Shown: piece after piece, positions 16,940 to 22,982 of the stretch
How the letters are laid out: every line of letters starts with the position of its first letter
Position numbering within the stretch: the stretch's first letter is position 1
Source of the DNA: an uncultured Caulobacterales bacterium
GTDB lineage: Bacteria > Pseudomonadota > Alphaproteobacteria > Caulobacterales > Maricaulaceae
NCBI GenBank assembly: GCA_938007945.1
Contig: CALLME010000004.1
Span: 1 to 22,982 of the forward strand
DNA: 22,982 bases
Reading direction: 5' to 3'
Position numbers and translations under genes: made by a program
Notes under the pieces: generated by a model
What the model saw: the letters and a program-made list of their open reading frames with translations, nothing else
What the model was told of the DNA's origin: nothing
The model's database searches: none

Positions 16940-18121
16940 GTGTCAGAGATAGAGGGAGTCGAGGCGGAATATTTGTCAGTACTTGATGCTGACACTATCC
17001 CCAATGATAACCAAACTCATCTTTGTCTGTCCTGCGAGACACCCTTCACGGGTGTTTATTGCAATAGTTGCGGCCAGAAAAACGATAATTACCGGCGCTC
17101 GCTCTTCTCATTGATCATAGAGCTTGGCAGCACGCTGACCGCCATTGAAGGGCGCATCTGGCGCACTTGGGGGGCGCTACTTTTTAAACCCGGCAAAGTT
17201 GCGCGTGAGTTTGCCGATGGCGCACGGATGAAATGGTCTTCGCCCATTCGCACCTATATTGCCATGAGTCTTATCCTTTTCGGCTTCTTGGCAATTACAG
17301 AGACCCATATTTTTAGCTTGGATGTCAATGTGAAACCCAAGGACGGTGTGACTTTGAGCCGGGACGAACTCACCCATGAGGACTTAAGTTTTGAGTTTGA
17401 CGTGCATATGCTAGAACGCCAAAGGACAATTGACGCCCGCATTAAAAACCGAGACTTTGAACTTATTGAACGAAAGATGCTCGATGAGGAGGGTGACTTG
17501 CGTCTTGATTTCCAAATTGGTGAAGAGGAGGACGACGTTACTTCGCCAAGTTTAAACGAGCCAAATTCTAAGGTCGAAGACCTCCCAGAAGCCCAGCCCG
17601 AAAATATTGAAATTGGTGGGGATCTTGGAGAATTGACGGTCAATGATCGCGGTCAAATTATGCTCAATAACCGACGTGTCGAAGGTAAGGACGTCAGTAA
17701 TTTCGTTTTTGATTTTATGCAAAACCCAGCCGTCGTGACCGACAGTTTACGTGTTTACCTTCCGCGTCTCATGTTTTTCATGATGCCGCTCACCATGTTT
17801 ATTGGCGCAATTTTCATTCGGGGGCGAGGCAATGCGATGCTTTATGATCACATTATCCACGCCGCTTATATCCACAGCGTAGTATTTTTCCTGCTCTTTA
17901 CAGGAATAATCGCCTCTTATGTCTTTCCTGGCACAGTCGTTGCCCAAGCCATATTTATCGGACTTTTGATTTACTTGCCTATCAGCTTGAAACGTATGTT
18001 TGCACGTGGCTGGCTCAAAACGCTTTGGACGAGCTATGCGGTCGGCTTCATTTACCTCTTCATTCTATGTTTCGGCCTTGTGATTATTTTGGCCATGACG
18101 CTTAAAGACTTACAAGGATAG
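16940..18121 (+). CDS. DUF3667 family membrane protein with N-terminal zinc ribbon
   Basis: Membrane protein of 393 residues of unknown function. I chose GTG 16940 (VSEIEGVEAEY) because GAGGGG lies 6-7 bases upstream; the frame is open back to a TTG at 16883, but that lies inside the palindrome. The N-terminal part has a zinc-ribbon-like pair, CLSCETPFTGVYCNSCGQ, which is the signature of DUF3667. The segment RIWRTWGALLFKPGKVAREFADGAR leads into the first membrane helix (about residue 107-128). A long hydrophilic and strongly acidic stretch of about 140 residues follows, which is unusual for the family, then four more helices to the C terminus. It is divergent from the acyl-CoA operon and shares its operator region, and it ends only 4 bases from the convergent holin gene, with no terminator visible between them. 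Confidence 0.82.
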   Translation: MSEIEGVEAEYLSVLDADTIPNDNQTHLCLSCETPFTGVYCNSCGQKNDNYRRSLFSLIIELGSTLTAIEGRIWRTWGALLFKPGKVAREFADGARMKWSSPIRTYIAMSLILFGFLAITETHIFSLDVNVKPKDGVTLSRDELTHEDLSFEFDVHMLERQRTIDARIKNRDFELIERKMLDEEGDLRLDFQIGEEEDDVTSPSLNEPNSKVEDLPEAQPENIEIGGDLGELTVNDRGQIMLNNRRVEGKDVSNFVFDFMQNPAVVTDSLRVYLPRLMFFMMPLTMFIGAIFIRGRGNAMLYDHIIHAAYIHSVVFFLLFTGIIASYVFPGTVVAQAIFIGLLIYLPISLKRMFARGWLKTLWTSYAVGFIYLFILCFGLVIILAMTLKDLQG

Positions 18122-18125
18122 CGCG

Positions 18126-18599
18126 TTACAGTAGTTTATGCTGCACCACGGGCGGTTTTGGCGCGCGGTCACCAAACCACCAGAGCGTGGCCGCAGTCGC
18201 TGCGAAGACAGCTGCTTCTACTATGGACCCATTTTGGGTCACAGAGAATATCCACCCCGTAATGAGCCATAATAGTAAGGTAAGTACTGGGCGCACGAGG
18301 CGCAGTAGATTAATCACCCAAAGGCTTGCCGTACCAATTTTGGCTTCGGCATCGATAGAGGCTTGTAGCCCACGCCAAGAGCCTTCTTGAGCCGCCAGCG
18401 CAAGCTCCATTTCTGTTTCTTGCAGGCGTGCCTGCATTTGCAACTTATGAAGCTCGAGTTCATGCGCCCAACGCGCTTGCGCTTGCTTAAAAGTTTGACG
18501 GCGCTCGAAAAAGCCCGCAACACGTCCAATAGCTGTACCCAAAAGACCAAATACGCCGCCCGCCGCGGCATCAAGGCCGAGGCCGATTACTGTGTCCAT
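18126..18599 (-). CDS. 3TM holin, gene-transfer-agent type
   Basis: Small membrane protein of 157 residues. I chose ATG 18599 (MDTVIGLGLD) since GAGGAA lies directly before it; an in-frame ATG at 18629 lacks such a site. A glycine-rich hydrophobic start is followed by a charged helical region (residues 25-85, rich in Glu, Gln, Arg), then two C-terminal hydrophobic helices with the LVRPVLTLLLWLITGW and AATLWWFGDR motifs. RPxxT followed by a terminal WWFGDR is characteristic of the three-helix holins linked to gene transfer agents and related tailed phages. Holins make inner-membrane lesions that release endolysin. The gene overlaps the 3' end of the M15 peptidase gene by 13 bases, forming a lysis cassette. 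No capsid or tail gene is nearby. Confidence 0.78.
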   Translation of the reverse strand: MDTVIGLGLDAAAGGVFGLLGTAIGRVAGFFERRQTFKQAQARWAHELELHKLQMQARLQETEMELALAAQEGSWRGLQASIDAEAKIGTASLWVINLLRLVRPVLTLLLWLITGWIFSVTQNGSIVEAAVFAATAATLWWFGDRAPKPPVVQHKLL

Positions 18600-19054
18600 A
18601 TGTTCCTCGCCTGTTGATTTCCATACCAATGCCGCGCTGGGCCAAGGTCGATGTGAAGAAAAGTTGTGTAAAATCCAAAGCCGCGAAATCCGGCCTGTTT
18701 ACACACAGATAGAAGCTTGTGCCTGTCATGTCCCTTGAGGGCGATATCGGCAGCCAAACGGAGGTGTTGCGATAGCGGCGCCCCGCCTACTCGCGCATTG
18801 TGCAAGCTGCATCGATGGGCGCTTTTGATAACGAATGACCGCCCCACAGCTGTCCGCGCCGCTTGCAACCTGTCCATGAATTCTGGCCAAAAATAGTCTT
18901 CCCCGCAGTGACGACAGGCCATTTCAAGCGGATGAAAGTTTGGCCAACGCCACGCGATGTGACTCCCCCCTGACGCCTTATTGGAATCAGATGTGAGAAG
19001 AGGTCTTTGGAGGCGAGGCAAACTTATATTGGCGTTATCATGAAGCACATACAC
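18587..19054 (-). CDS. Peptidase M15-type endolysin (D-Ala-D-Ala carboxypeptidase fold)
   Basis: Zinc peptidase of 155 residues. The core resembles phage M15 peptidases: an FHPLEMACRHCG start, SAHRCSLHNARVGGA, then the zinc ligands H97 and D103 (SQHLRLAAD) and H134 (FLHIDLG). These enzymes cut peptide stems of peptidoglycan. There is no signal peptide, so export would depend on the holin encoded immediately downstream with a 13-base overlap. The start is uncertain: GTG 19054 follows directly on an in-frame TAA and lacks a clear ribosome site. Family members usually begin about 10 residues before the FHPLEM motif, so the real start may be internal (for example TTG 19021). The function is well supported by the active site; the phage or GTA origin is inferred from the pairing. 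Confidence 0.85.
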   Translation of the reverse strand: MYVLHDNANISLPRLQRPLLTSDSNKASGGSHIAWRWPNFHPLEMACRHCGEDYFWPEFMDRLQAARTAVGRSFVIKSAHRCSLHNARVGGAPLSQHLRLAADIALKGHDRHKLLSVCKQAGFRGFGFYTTFLHIDLGPARHWYGNQQARNIWTQ

Positions 19055-19188
19055 ACATTAAGCGGCATTTTTCAGGTGGGGATAAACACAGTTATGAAGC
19101 GACACAAGGATATGAAGGAACACATTGAGTGAAAAAGCAAAGAACTTAAATGGTCAGGAAATATTAGGGACGCTTATCCCCATTAAAT

Positions 19189-19218
19189 AAACCCGCCGCG
19201 ACTGAGTCGGGCGGGTTT
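19189..19218 (-). terminator. Strong hairpin terminator after the OmpA/HhH operon
   Basis: AAACCCGCC and GGCGGGTTT form a perfect 9-bp stem, extended inward by CGAC/GTCG around a TGA loop. On the minus strand it is followed by TTTATTTAA, fitting the end of transcription of the gene whose stop lies at 19254. It also shields the lysis pair from read-through. Confidence 0.85.
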
Positions 19219-19253
19219 GAATTTAGTTGGCGTTTCCGCCAGATAATCTGCAC

Positions 19254-20441
19254 CTATTTAAAGATGCTGAGCTTACCTGCTTTCTTTGCGCAGAGATAAT
19301 AGAAAGTCACGCGAGATTTAAAGCGCTCGCCTTTCATGTCTTGGCAAACGCTCTGCACGAGAGCGTCACCACCAGATTGGACGCCAAGTTTTTTAGTAAC
19401 AAAGCCTTTCACTACGCGTTCTACTTCTGCCTTGTCTGAACACGCCACAAGTGAGCTATCGCGACTGCGAAGTGCGACGCCGCAATATTTGACAATGCTC
19501 TCAACAACGTCACGGCTTGCACGGCTATCGTGCTTTTTCACATTGGAGTAATATTTGTCCATATCAGACATTTCAGTTTTTGCCTTAGGCTTTGGGCCAG
19601 GCTTCGCCCGCTTACGTCCGTCAGCAGTGAGCGCAGAGCGCTTAGAGCCTTTCTTCGGACCAGGTTTGCCTTTCATAGGTTTTGGTGCACCACCTTTCGC
19701 AAGACCTTTGGCTTGCTTGACCCATTCGTCGCGCTTAATGCGGCCTGGGATAGAGTCGATGACACCTTCTACCATCTTCACGTCGGCCGCTTTCCAATTC
19801 GCAATTTGGCGGAAGTAGTAAATGCCTTTAGAATTTAAATCACCTTCAAACTTTGGCCCAATACCTTTGATAAGCTTTAGATCATCAGGCGCGCCGTCTG
19901 TAGGTCCGTCTGTATAGAGAACCTTCGGTTTTGGAGCCGCTTTCTTCTTTGGCGCAGCCTTTTTCTTAGCAACAGGCGCAACTTTTTTCTTCGCTGGCGC
20001 TTTCTTGGCTTTGGCTTTCGGCGCAGGCGCTTCCGAGAGGCGACCTTCAAGATACTTCACACGGGCTGCAAGGTAGCGGTTGCGCCACTCAAGAGCATAT
20101 GTTTCGTCATCGTCAACCGCTTCAGCTTTTGGCGCAGACAATGTCGCTGACCCTTTAGCAGCTGCGGTCGCTGCCGCTGCACCCGCTGCCGCAGCGGCGA
20201 GTTTAGTTTTCAGATCAGAGACCTCACCATCGCGTGTCGCGACACGGCCTTCAAGATCCCGCACGCGTGTACGGAGGCCATCAGCTTCGGCACGAAGCGC
20301 GCCCTCACCTTCAATAGAGAGATCACCGTCTTGTTTCTTGCCACGAAATAATAGCCAACCAAGACCCAGACCTAATAAGCCAAACAATATCCAAGGCAGG
20401 ATATTAAAGCAGAGATTATATAAAAATGAACTTTCAACCAT
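19254..20441 (-). CDS. Membrane-anchored fusion: coiled coil, lysine-rich tails, helix-hairpin-helix and DUF2853
   Basis: Unusual composite protein of 395 residues. Residues 11-32 form one membrane helix, and 45-80 a coiled coil (RAEADGLRTRVRDLEGRV). Residues 80-105 are Ala-rich and 138-173 are a Lys/Pro/Ala repeat region resembling histone H1 tails. Residues 186-245 are a helix-hairpin-helix (LKLIKGIGPKFEGDL, then GRIKRDEWVKQAKGLA) of the type found in alphaproteobacterial NuoE-like proteins. Residues 252-290 hold AT-hook-like KPGPKK and KPGPKPK. Residues 291-395 match DUF2853, normally a free-standing protein of about 105 residues. The second domain even begins MSDMDKYY, as a separate gene would. 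I infer a DNA-binding protein fixed to the inner membrane. ATG 20441 has GAGG upstream. It lies 35 bases after an OmpA-family gene and ends at a strong terminator, so the two form an operon. Confidence 0.85.
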   Translation of the reverse strand: MVESSFLYNLCFNILPWILFGLLGLGLGWLLFRGKKQDGDLSIEGEGALRAEADGLRTRVRDLEGRVATRDGEVSDLKTKLAAAAAGAAAATAAAKGSATLSAPKAEAVDDDETYALEWRNRYLAARVKYLEGRLSEAPAPKAKAKKAPAKKKVAPVAKKKAAPKKKAAPKPKVLYTDGPTDGAPDDLKLIKGIGPKFEGDLNSKGIYYFRQIANWKAADVKMVEGVIDSIPGRIKRDEWVKQAKGLAKGGAPKPMKGKPGPKKGSKRSALTADGRKRAKPGPKPKAKTEMSDMDKYYSNVKKHDSRASRDVVESIVKYCGVALRSRDSSLVACSDKAEVERVVKGFVTKKLGVQSGGDALVQSVCQDMKGERFKSRVTFYYLCAKKAGKLSIFK

Positions 20442-20476
20442 GAGATTATCCTCTTTTTTGGTTAGACGTAAGCCAG

Positions 20477-21571
20477 TTACTGGGCTTGAGTGACAATAAA
20501 TTCGATACGGCGATTGGCAGCACGACCTGTTGCGGTCGCGTTATCAGCAATCGGAGAGGTTTCGCCTTTACCTTCCGCACTTATACGCGTGATATCTATA
20601 TCTTGCTCTTGAACGAGATAGGCGACAACAGAGGCTGCACGACGCTCCGATAAACCCTGATTGTAAGCATCGCTTCCGCCGCTGTCAGTATGACCTACAA
20701 CATTAATTCTTGCACCGGCGCACTCAGGTGCTTTGGCTGCGGCACCAAGAGCATTTAAAAGGTTGAAACTCGATTCTCCCTTGATACCCGCTTTGTTTAA
20801 TTCGAAGTTGATTTTATTGGCGCCTTTTAATCCGTCCAACAAGGTTTGGCATGTCGCGACGGCAGCCTGTGCAGGCATTTCTTCCATTATGGCCTGGGGA
20901 ACAGCTACATCTGAACTCCCTTTATAGCCATTAGGTAGGTTCGCTAGAGTCGCGTCTACACCAGCTTTCACATCCTCATCACCAACGTAACCACTGAGGG
21001 ACACGACTTTATCTGAGATATTAAATTGACCCCTATCTAGCATTGAAAGCTCTTTGAGATTGGAGGACACAATATCGCCCCAACTCGCATTAGGCTCACC
21101 CGCAGCAATTTTAATTGTACGGTCTGTGACCTTGCCTGGGAACAGGTTTTCCGCTTCACGTAAAACGCGCGCTTTTTCAGCGTCGTTACGAACATAACCA
21201 TCAAGGACAATCGCACCAGCGTCTGATTTTACCGCATTGAAAATGTAAGGAGAAGCAGTGGCAATTTTACTGTAATCTAAATCGCTCACAACTTTGTGCC
21301 ACGTTTTCTTACCTTCGCAGGCTTCGCATTTTGTATTTGCCGCGAGATCAGTCGCTGCTATTGAAGCCGCTTCATTAGGCGCTGTACCAGACAGACGCGC
21401 AACATTACCGCTCATATTTACCTTTGCAAAGTCAAACCCATTTGAATTCAAATTATCTTGGATTGTTGCGCCCATTTCTGCTGAACGCTTATTTGCATTA
21501 AATGGCCAAACAAATGACGCAAATATTGCTAGTAAGGCGAGGATTAAAATCCCCTTTAACCAATTACCCAT
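20477..21571 (-). CDS. OmpA family protein with BON-like domains (OmpATb-like layout)
   Basis: Envelope protein of 364 residues. One N-terminal hydrophobic helix (about 5-24) has no clear cleavage site, so the protein is probably inner-membrane anchored. Three BON-like segments follow (around 30-75, 95-150 and 160-215), marked by repeated VxLxGYVxxxxxKxxV patterns such as IVLDGYVRNDAEKARV and VSLSGYVGDEDVKAGV. The C-terminal 120 residues are an OmpA peptidoglycan-binding domain with VVGHTDSGGSDAYNQGLSERRA, including the Asp and Arg that hold diaminopimelate. The order (anchor, BON, OmpA) matches mycobacterial OmpATb/ArfA. A CEAC pair at about residue 82-85 may form a disulfide. ATG 21571 is preceded by AAGGGAG. 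It is the first gene of a two-gene operon with the DNA-binding-like membrane protein. Confidence 0.92.
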   Translation of the reverse strand: MGNWLKGILILALLAIFASFVWPFNANKRSAEMGATIQDNLNSNGFDFAKVNMSGNVARLSGTAPNEAASIAATDLAANTKCEACEGKKTWHKVVSDLDYSKIATASPYIFNAVKSDAGAIVLDGYVRNDAEKARVLREAENLFPGKVTDRTIKIAAGEPNASWGDIVSSNLKELSMLDRGQFNISDKVVSLSGYVGDEDVKAGVDATLANLPNGYKGSSDVAVPQAIMEEMPAQAAVATCQTLLDGLKGANKINFELNKAGIKGESSFNLLNALGAAAKAPECAGARINVVGHTDSGGSDAYNQGLSERRAASVVAYLVQEQDIDITRISAEGKGETSPIADNATATGRAANRRIEFIVTQAQ

Positions 21572-21671
21572 GAATCATTCTCCCTTGAGACTCGGTATTA
21601 TTTGCCCCATGTTATTTAAGAAAGCAATGAAATTCTCTTGAGTCAGATGTAATTCGAATTAATTAAGCGTG

Positions 21672-21687
21672 ACAGGCGAAGGCCTGT
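21672..21687 (-). terminator. Candidate weak hairpin terminator after the nitronate-monooxygenase-like gene
   Basis: ACAGGC and GCCTGT form a perfect 6-bp stem around GAAG, 14 bases beyond the stop codon of the minus-strand gene. The T-rich tail (CGCTTAATTAATT) is poor, so termination may be partial, and the hairpin could have another role. Confidence 0.42.
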
Positions 21688-21700
21688 GAAAGGTTCGAAA

Positions 21701-22660
21701 TTACAGAGCTAGGCGCTCACGCGCCGCAAAATATTCCACTTTCATTTGGTCGACAATTTCTTGAACAGACGGCTTATCATGAATAGAGCCGACGCCCTGC
21801 CCTGCACCCCAAATGTCTTTCCATGCCTTGGCATCGGTATTGCCACCAGAGCCGAAATTCATCGACTCCTTTCCCGCTTCTGGAAGATTGTTGGGATCAA
21901 GACCCGCCTTTTCAATCGAGCCTTTGAGGTAGTTACCGTGGACACCTGTAAAGAGTGAGGAATAGACAATGTCCTGTCCGCGAGACTCAATTATCTCGTC
22001 TTTGTAATCTTCCGACGCATTTGCCTCTTTGGACGCAATAAAGCGCGTGCCAATATAAGCGAGGTCAGCGCCAATGCCTTGTGCGCCGAGTACGGAGCCG
22101 CCCGTCGCAATTGACCCTGAGCAAAGAAGTGGCCCGTCAAAAAATTCGCGTATTTCAGGCACAAGCGCAAAGGGTGATAGCCCGCCTGCATGTCCGCCTG
22201 CGCCATTACAAACCGCTATAATGCCGTCCGCACCCATTTCTAAGGCCTTTTGCGTATGACGGATATTTGTCACGTCATGAAGCGCAATTCCGCCATAGCT
22301 ATGCACGGCGTCATACACCATTTTAGACGCTTGTAGGCTTGTGATGATGATAGGCACCTCATGCTTCACACAGATTTCCATGTCGTGTTCAAGACGATTG
22401 TTAGACCCGTGGCAGATTTGATTGACGGCAAATGGCGCAACTTTTTTATCTGGGTTTTCTTTTTGAAACTGGTCAAGCTCAAGCTTGATACGGATAATCC
22501 ATTTTTCTAACTCCTCCTTGGGACGCGCATTCAGCGCTGGAAAAGAGCCGACAATGCCCGCTTTACACTGTGCAATGACAAGCTCTGGCCCCGACACAAT
22601 AAAGAGCGGCGCGCCAATGACAGGCAGTTCGAGGTTCTGCAAAATAGGCGGTAGTGACAT
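21701..22660 (-). CDS. NAD(P)H-dependent flavin oxidoreductase / nitronate monooxygenase family
   Basis: TIM-barrel FMN enzyme of 319 residues. The start has the family's LPVIGAPLFIVSGPELV, and AVCNGAGGHAGG contains the conserved His (H157) that acts as a base in class I nitronate monooxygenases. GPLLCSGSIATGGSVLGAQGIGADLAYIGTRF is the phosphate-binding end of the barrel. Many members are of uncertain substrate; some oxidise alkyl nitronates, and others are enoyl-reductase-like (FabK-related). ATG 22660 has GGAG seven bases upstream. A palindrome nearly identical to that before the acyl-CoA operon lies 23-40 bases upstream of the start, so the gene is probably repressed by the same regulator, which would fit a role in acyl-chain metabolism. 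The same-strand gene upstream belongs to the M20 family. Confidence 0.9.
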   Translation of the reverse strand: MSLPPILQNLELPVIGAPLFIVSGPELVIAQCKAGIVGSFPALNARPKEELEKWIIRIKLELDQFQKENPDKKVAPFAVNQICHGSNNRLEHDMEICVKHEVPIIITSLQASKMVYDAVHSYGGIALHDVTNIRHTQKALEMGADGIIAVCNGAGGHAGGLSPFALVPEIREFFDGPLLCSGSIATGGSVLGAQGIGADLAYIGTRFIASKEANASEDYKDEIIESRGQDIVYSSLFTGVHGNYLKGSIEKAGLDPNNLPEAGKESMNFGSGGNTDAKAWKDIWGAGQGVGSIHDKPSVQEIVDQMKVEYFAARERLAL

Positions 22661-22682
22661 GGAAGGCTCCGTTAAGTTTCAA

Positions 22683-22700
22683 TATGCAAATAAATGCATA
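22683..22700. promoter_or_regulatory. Palindromic operator before the nitronate-monooxygenase-like gene
   Basis: TATGCAAATAAATGCATA has perfect 6-base arms (TATGCA/TGCATA), extended by one more pair on the outside. It matches the palindrome at 16872-16889 at 15 of 18 positions; the three differences are in the centre. It lies 23-40 bases upstream of the start codon, where a bound repressor would block transcription initiation. Confidence 0.62.
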
Positions 22701-22747
22701 TACGCATTTGTCCAGCAAATACGTGTAGCATGGCGCGAAAGTTCGAC

Positions 22748-22982
22748 TTACTTTTCGTTAAAAAGTGCAATCGCCGTCGATGTCATCGTTTTTACACCCA
22801 CAGGAATAGCCACTTCTGCATCAGGCTTAAACGTCGGCGAATGAAGCGAGGGCATAGATTTACCGGCCTTGGTCGCTTTCTTAAGTTCATTCGCATTTGC
22901 CGCGCCCAGCCAATAAATCAGGCTCGGAATTTTTGGCTCGACTTGGCCATAACGTCCAAAGTCTTCACCCCCCATGACCGGC
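22748..22982 (-). CDS. M20-family amidohydrolase (C-terminal end, cut by window edge)
   Basis: The frame is open through the right edge, giving the last 77 or so residues (PVMGGEDFGRYGQVEP to the stop at 22748). GGEDFG contains the conserved Glu-Asp-Phe of M20D-type amidohydrolases (hippurate hydrolase and IAA-amino acid hydrolase group), and the SLHSPTFKPD segment with its His is the last metal-site region of these enzymes. Family members hydrolyse N-acyl amino acids and related amides; whether it has a signal peptide cannot be seen. It is followed by an 87-base gap holding the operator of the next gene, so it is probably a separate transcription unit. Confidence 0.85.
   Translation of the reverse strand, partial: PVMGGEDFGRYGQVEPKIPSLIYWLGAANANELKKATKAGKSMPSLHSPTFKPDAEVAIPVGVKTMTSTAIALFNEK

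Noticed and set aside
19077..19182. Replication origin, based on two near-DnaA boxes
   Set aside because: Both boxes carry a mismatch at a key base, there are only two, and no AT-rich unwinding region or dnaA/parAB-type genes are nearby.
19922..20040. Lysine-rich repeat DNA as a tandem repeat or CRISPR-like array
   Set aside because: The repetition follows Lys/Ala/Pro codons of a real coding frame with irregular unit length and no spacers.
20080..20493. Plus-strand open frames opposite the coiled-coil/HhH gene
   Set aside because: They are low-complexity Ser/Arg/Ala shadows of the minus-strand gene and have no domain signature.

Overview
The window looks like chromosome of an alphaproteobacterium, probably a marine Hyphomonadaceae/Maricaulales-type organism. 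This is inferred from family content: a gene-transfer-agent-type three-helix holin, a helix-hairpin-helix domain of the alphaproteobacterial GRxxRDxWVxQAK type, DUF2853, paired cytoplasmic hybrid kinases and several acyl-CoA dehydrogenases. I estimate moderate GC (around 50 percent, not counted). No species can be named from the sequence alone.

Layout. (1) Bases 1-2306 are probably the end of an integrated element. They hold the C-terminal part of a Bcr/CflA-type MFS exporter, a complete tyrosine integrase facing it, and a 45-base 3' fragment of a tRNA-Thr(GGT) gene that runs exactly from the anticodon loop to CCA, which is a classic att core. The polarity of the fragment puts the element on the left and the host chromosome on the right. 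(2) Bases 2499-7259 encode two tandem paralogous soluble hybrid histidine kinases (PAS - HisKA - HATPase - receiver). (3) Bases 7343-10074 hold a lipoprotein amidohydrolase of the YtcJ type, a membrane-anchored protein of unknown function and, convergently, a small membrane protein.

(4) Bases 10150-16816 (minus strand) form a tight operon read right to left: SDR, SDR, APH-like kinase, acyl-CoA dehydrogenase (ACAD), ACAD, ACAD11-like dehydrogenase, then YajQ. Spacing is 1-17 bases, with one TAATG overlap. The APH kinase plus ACAD11-like pair is the hallmark of 4-hydroxyacyl-CoA degradation (bacterial Lva pathway, animal ACAD10/ACAD11). The other two ACADs look like an unequal heteromeric pair in which only one member keeps the catalytic Glu. 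A divergent DUF3667 membrane protein starts across a 123-base gap that contains an 18-base palindrome. A near-identical palindrome precedes the nitronate-monooxygenase-like gene at 21701-22660, suggesting one acyl-CoA-type regulon.

(5) Bases 18126-19054 (minus) are an isolated lysis pair, an M15 endolysin followed by a GTA-type 3TM holin, with no other phage genes in view. (6) Bases 19254-21571 (minus) are a two-gene envelope operon. One protein joins BON domains to an OmpA peptidoglycan-binding domain. The other joins a membrane anchor, coiled coil, histone-H1-like lysine-rich tails, a helix-hairpin-helix and DUF2853. A strong hairpin terminator follows. (7) The right edge holds the nitronate-monooxygenase-like gene and the C-terminal end of an M20-type amidohydrolase.

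The most interesting points are the hydroxyacyl-CoA operon with its shared operator, the isolated GTA-like lysis cassette, and the possible nucleoid-to-wall tethering pair.
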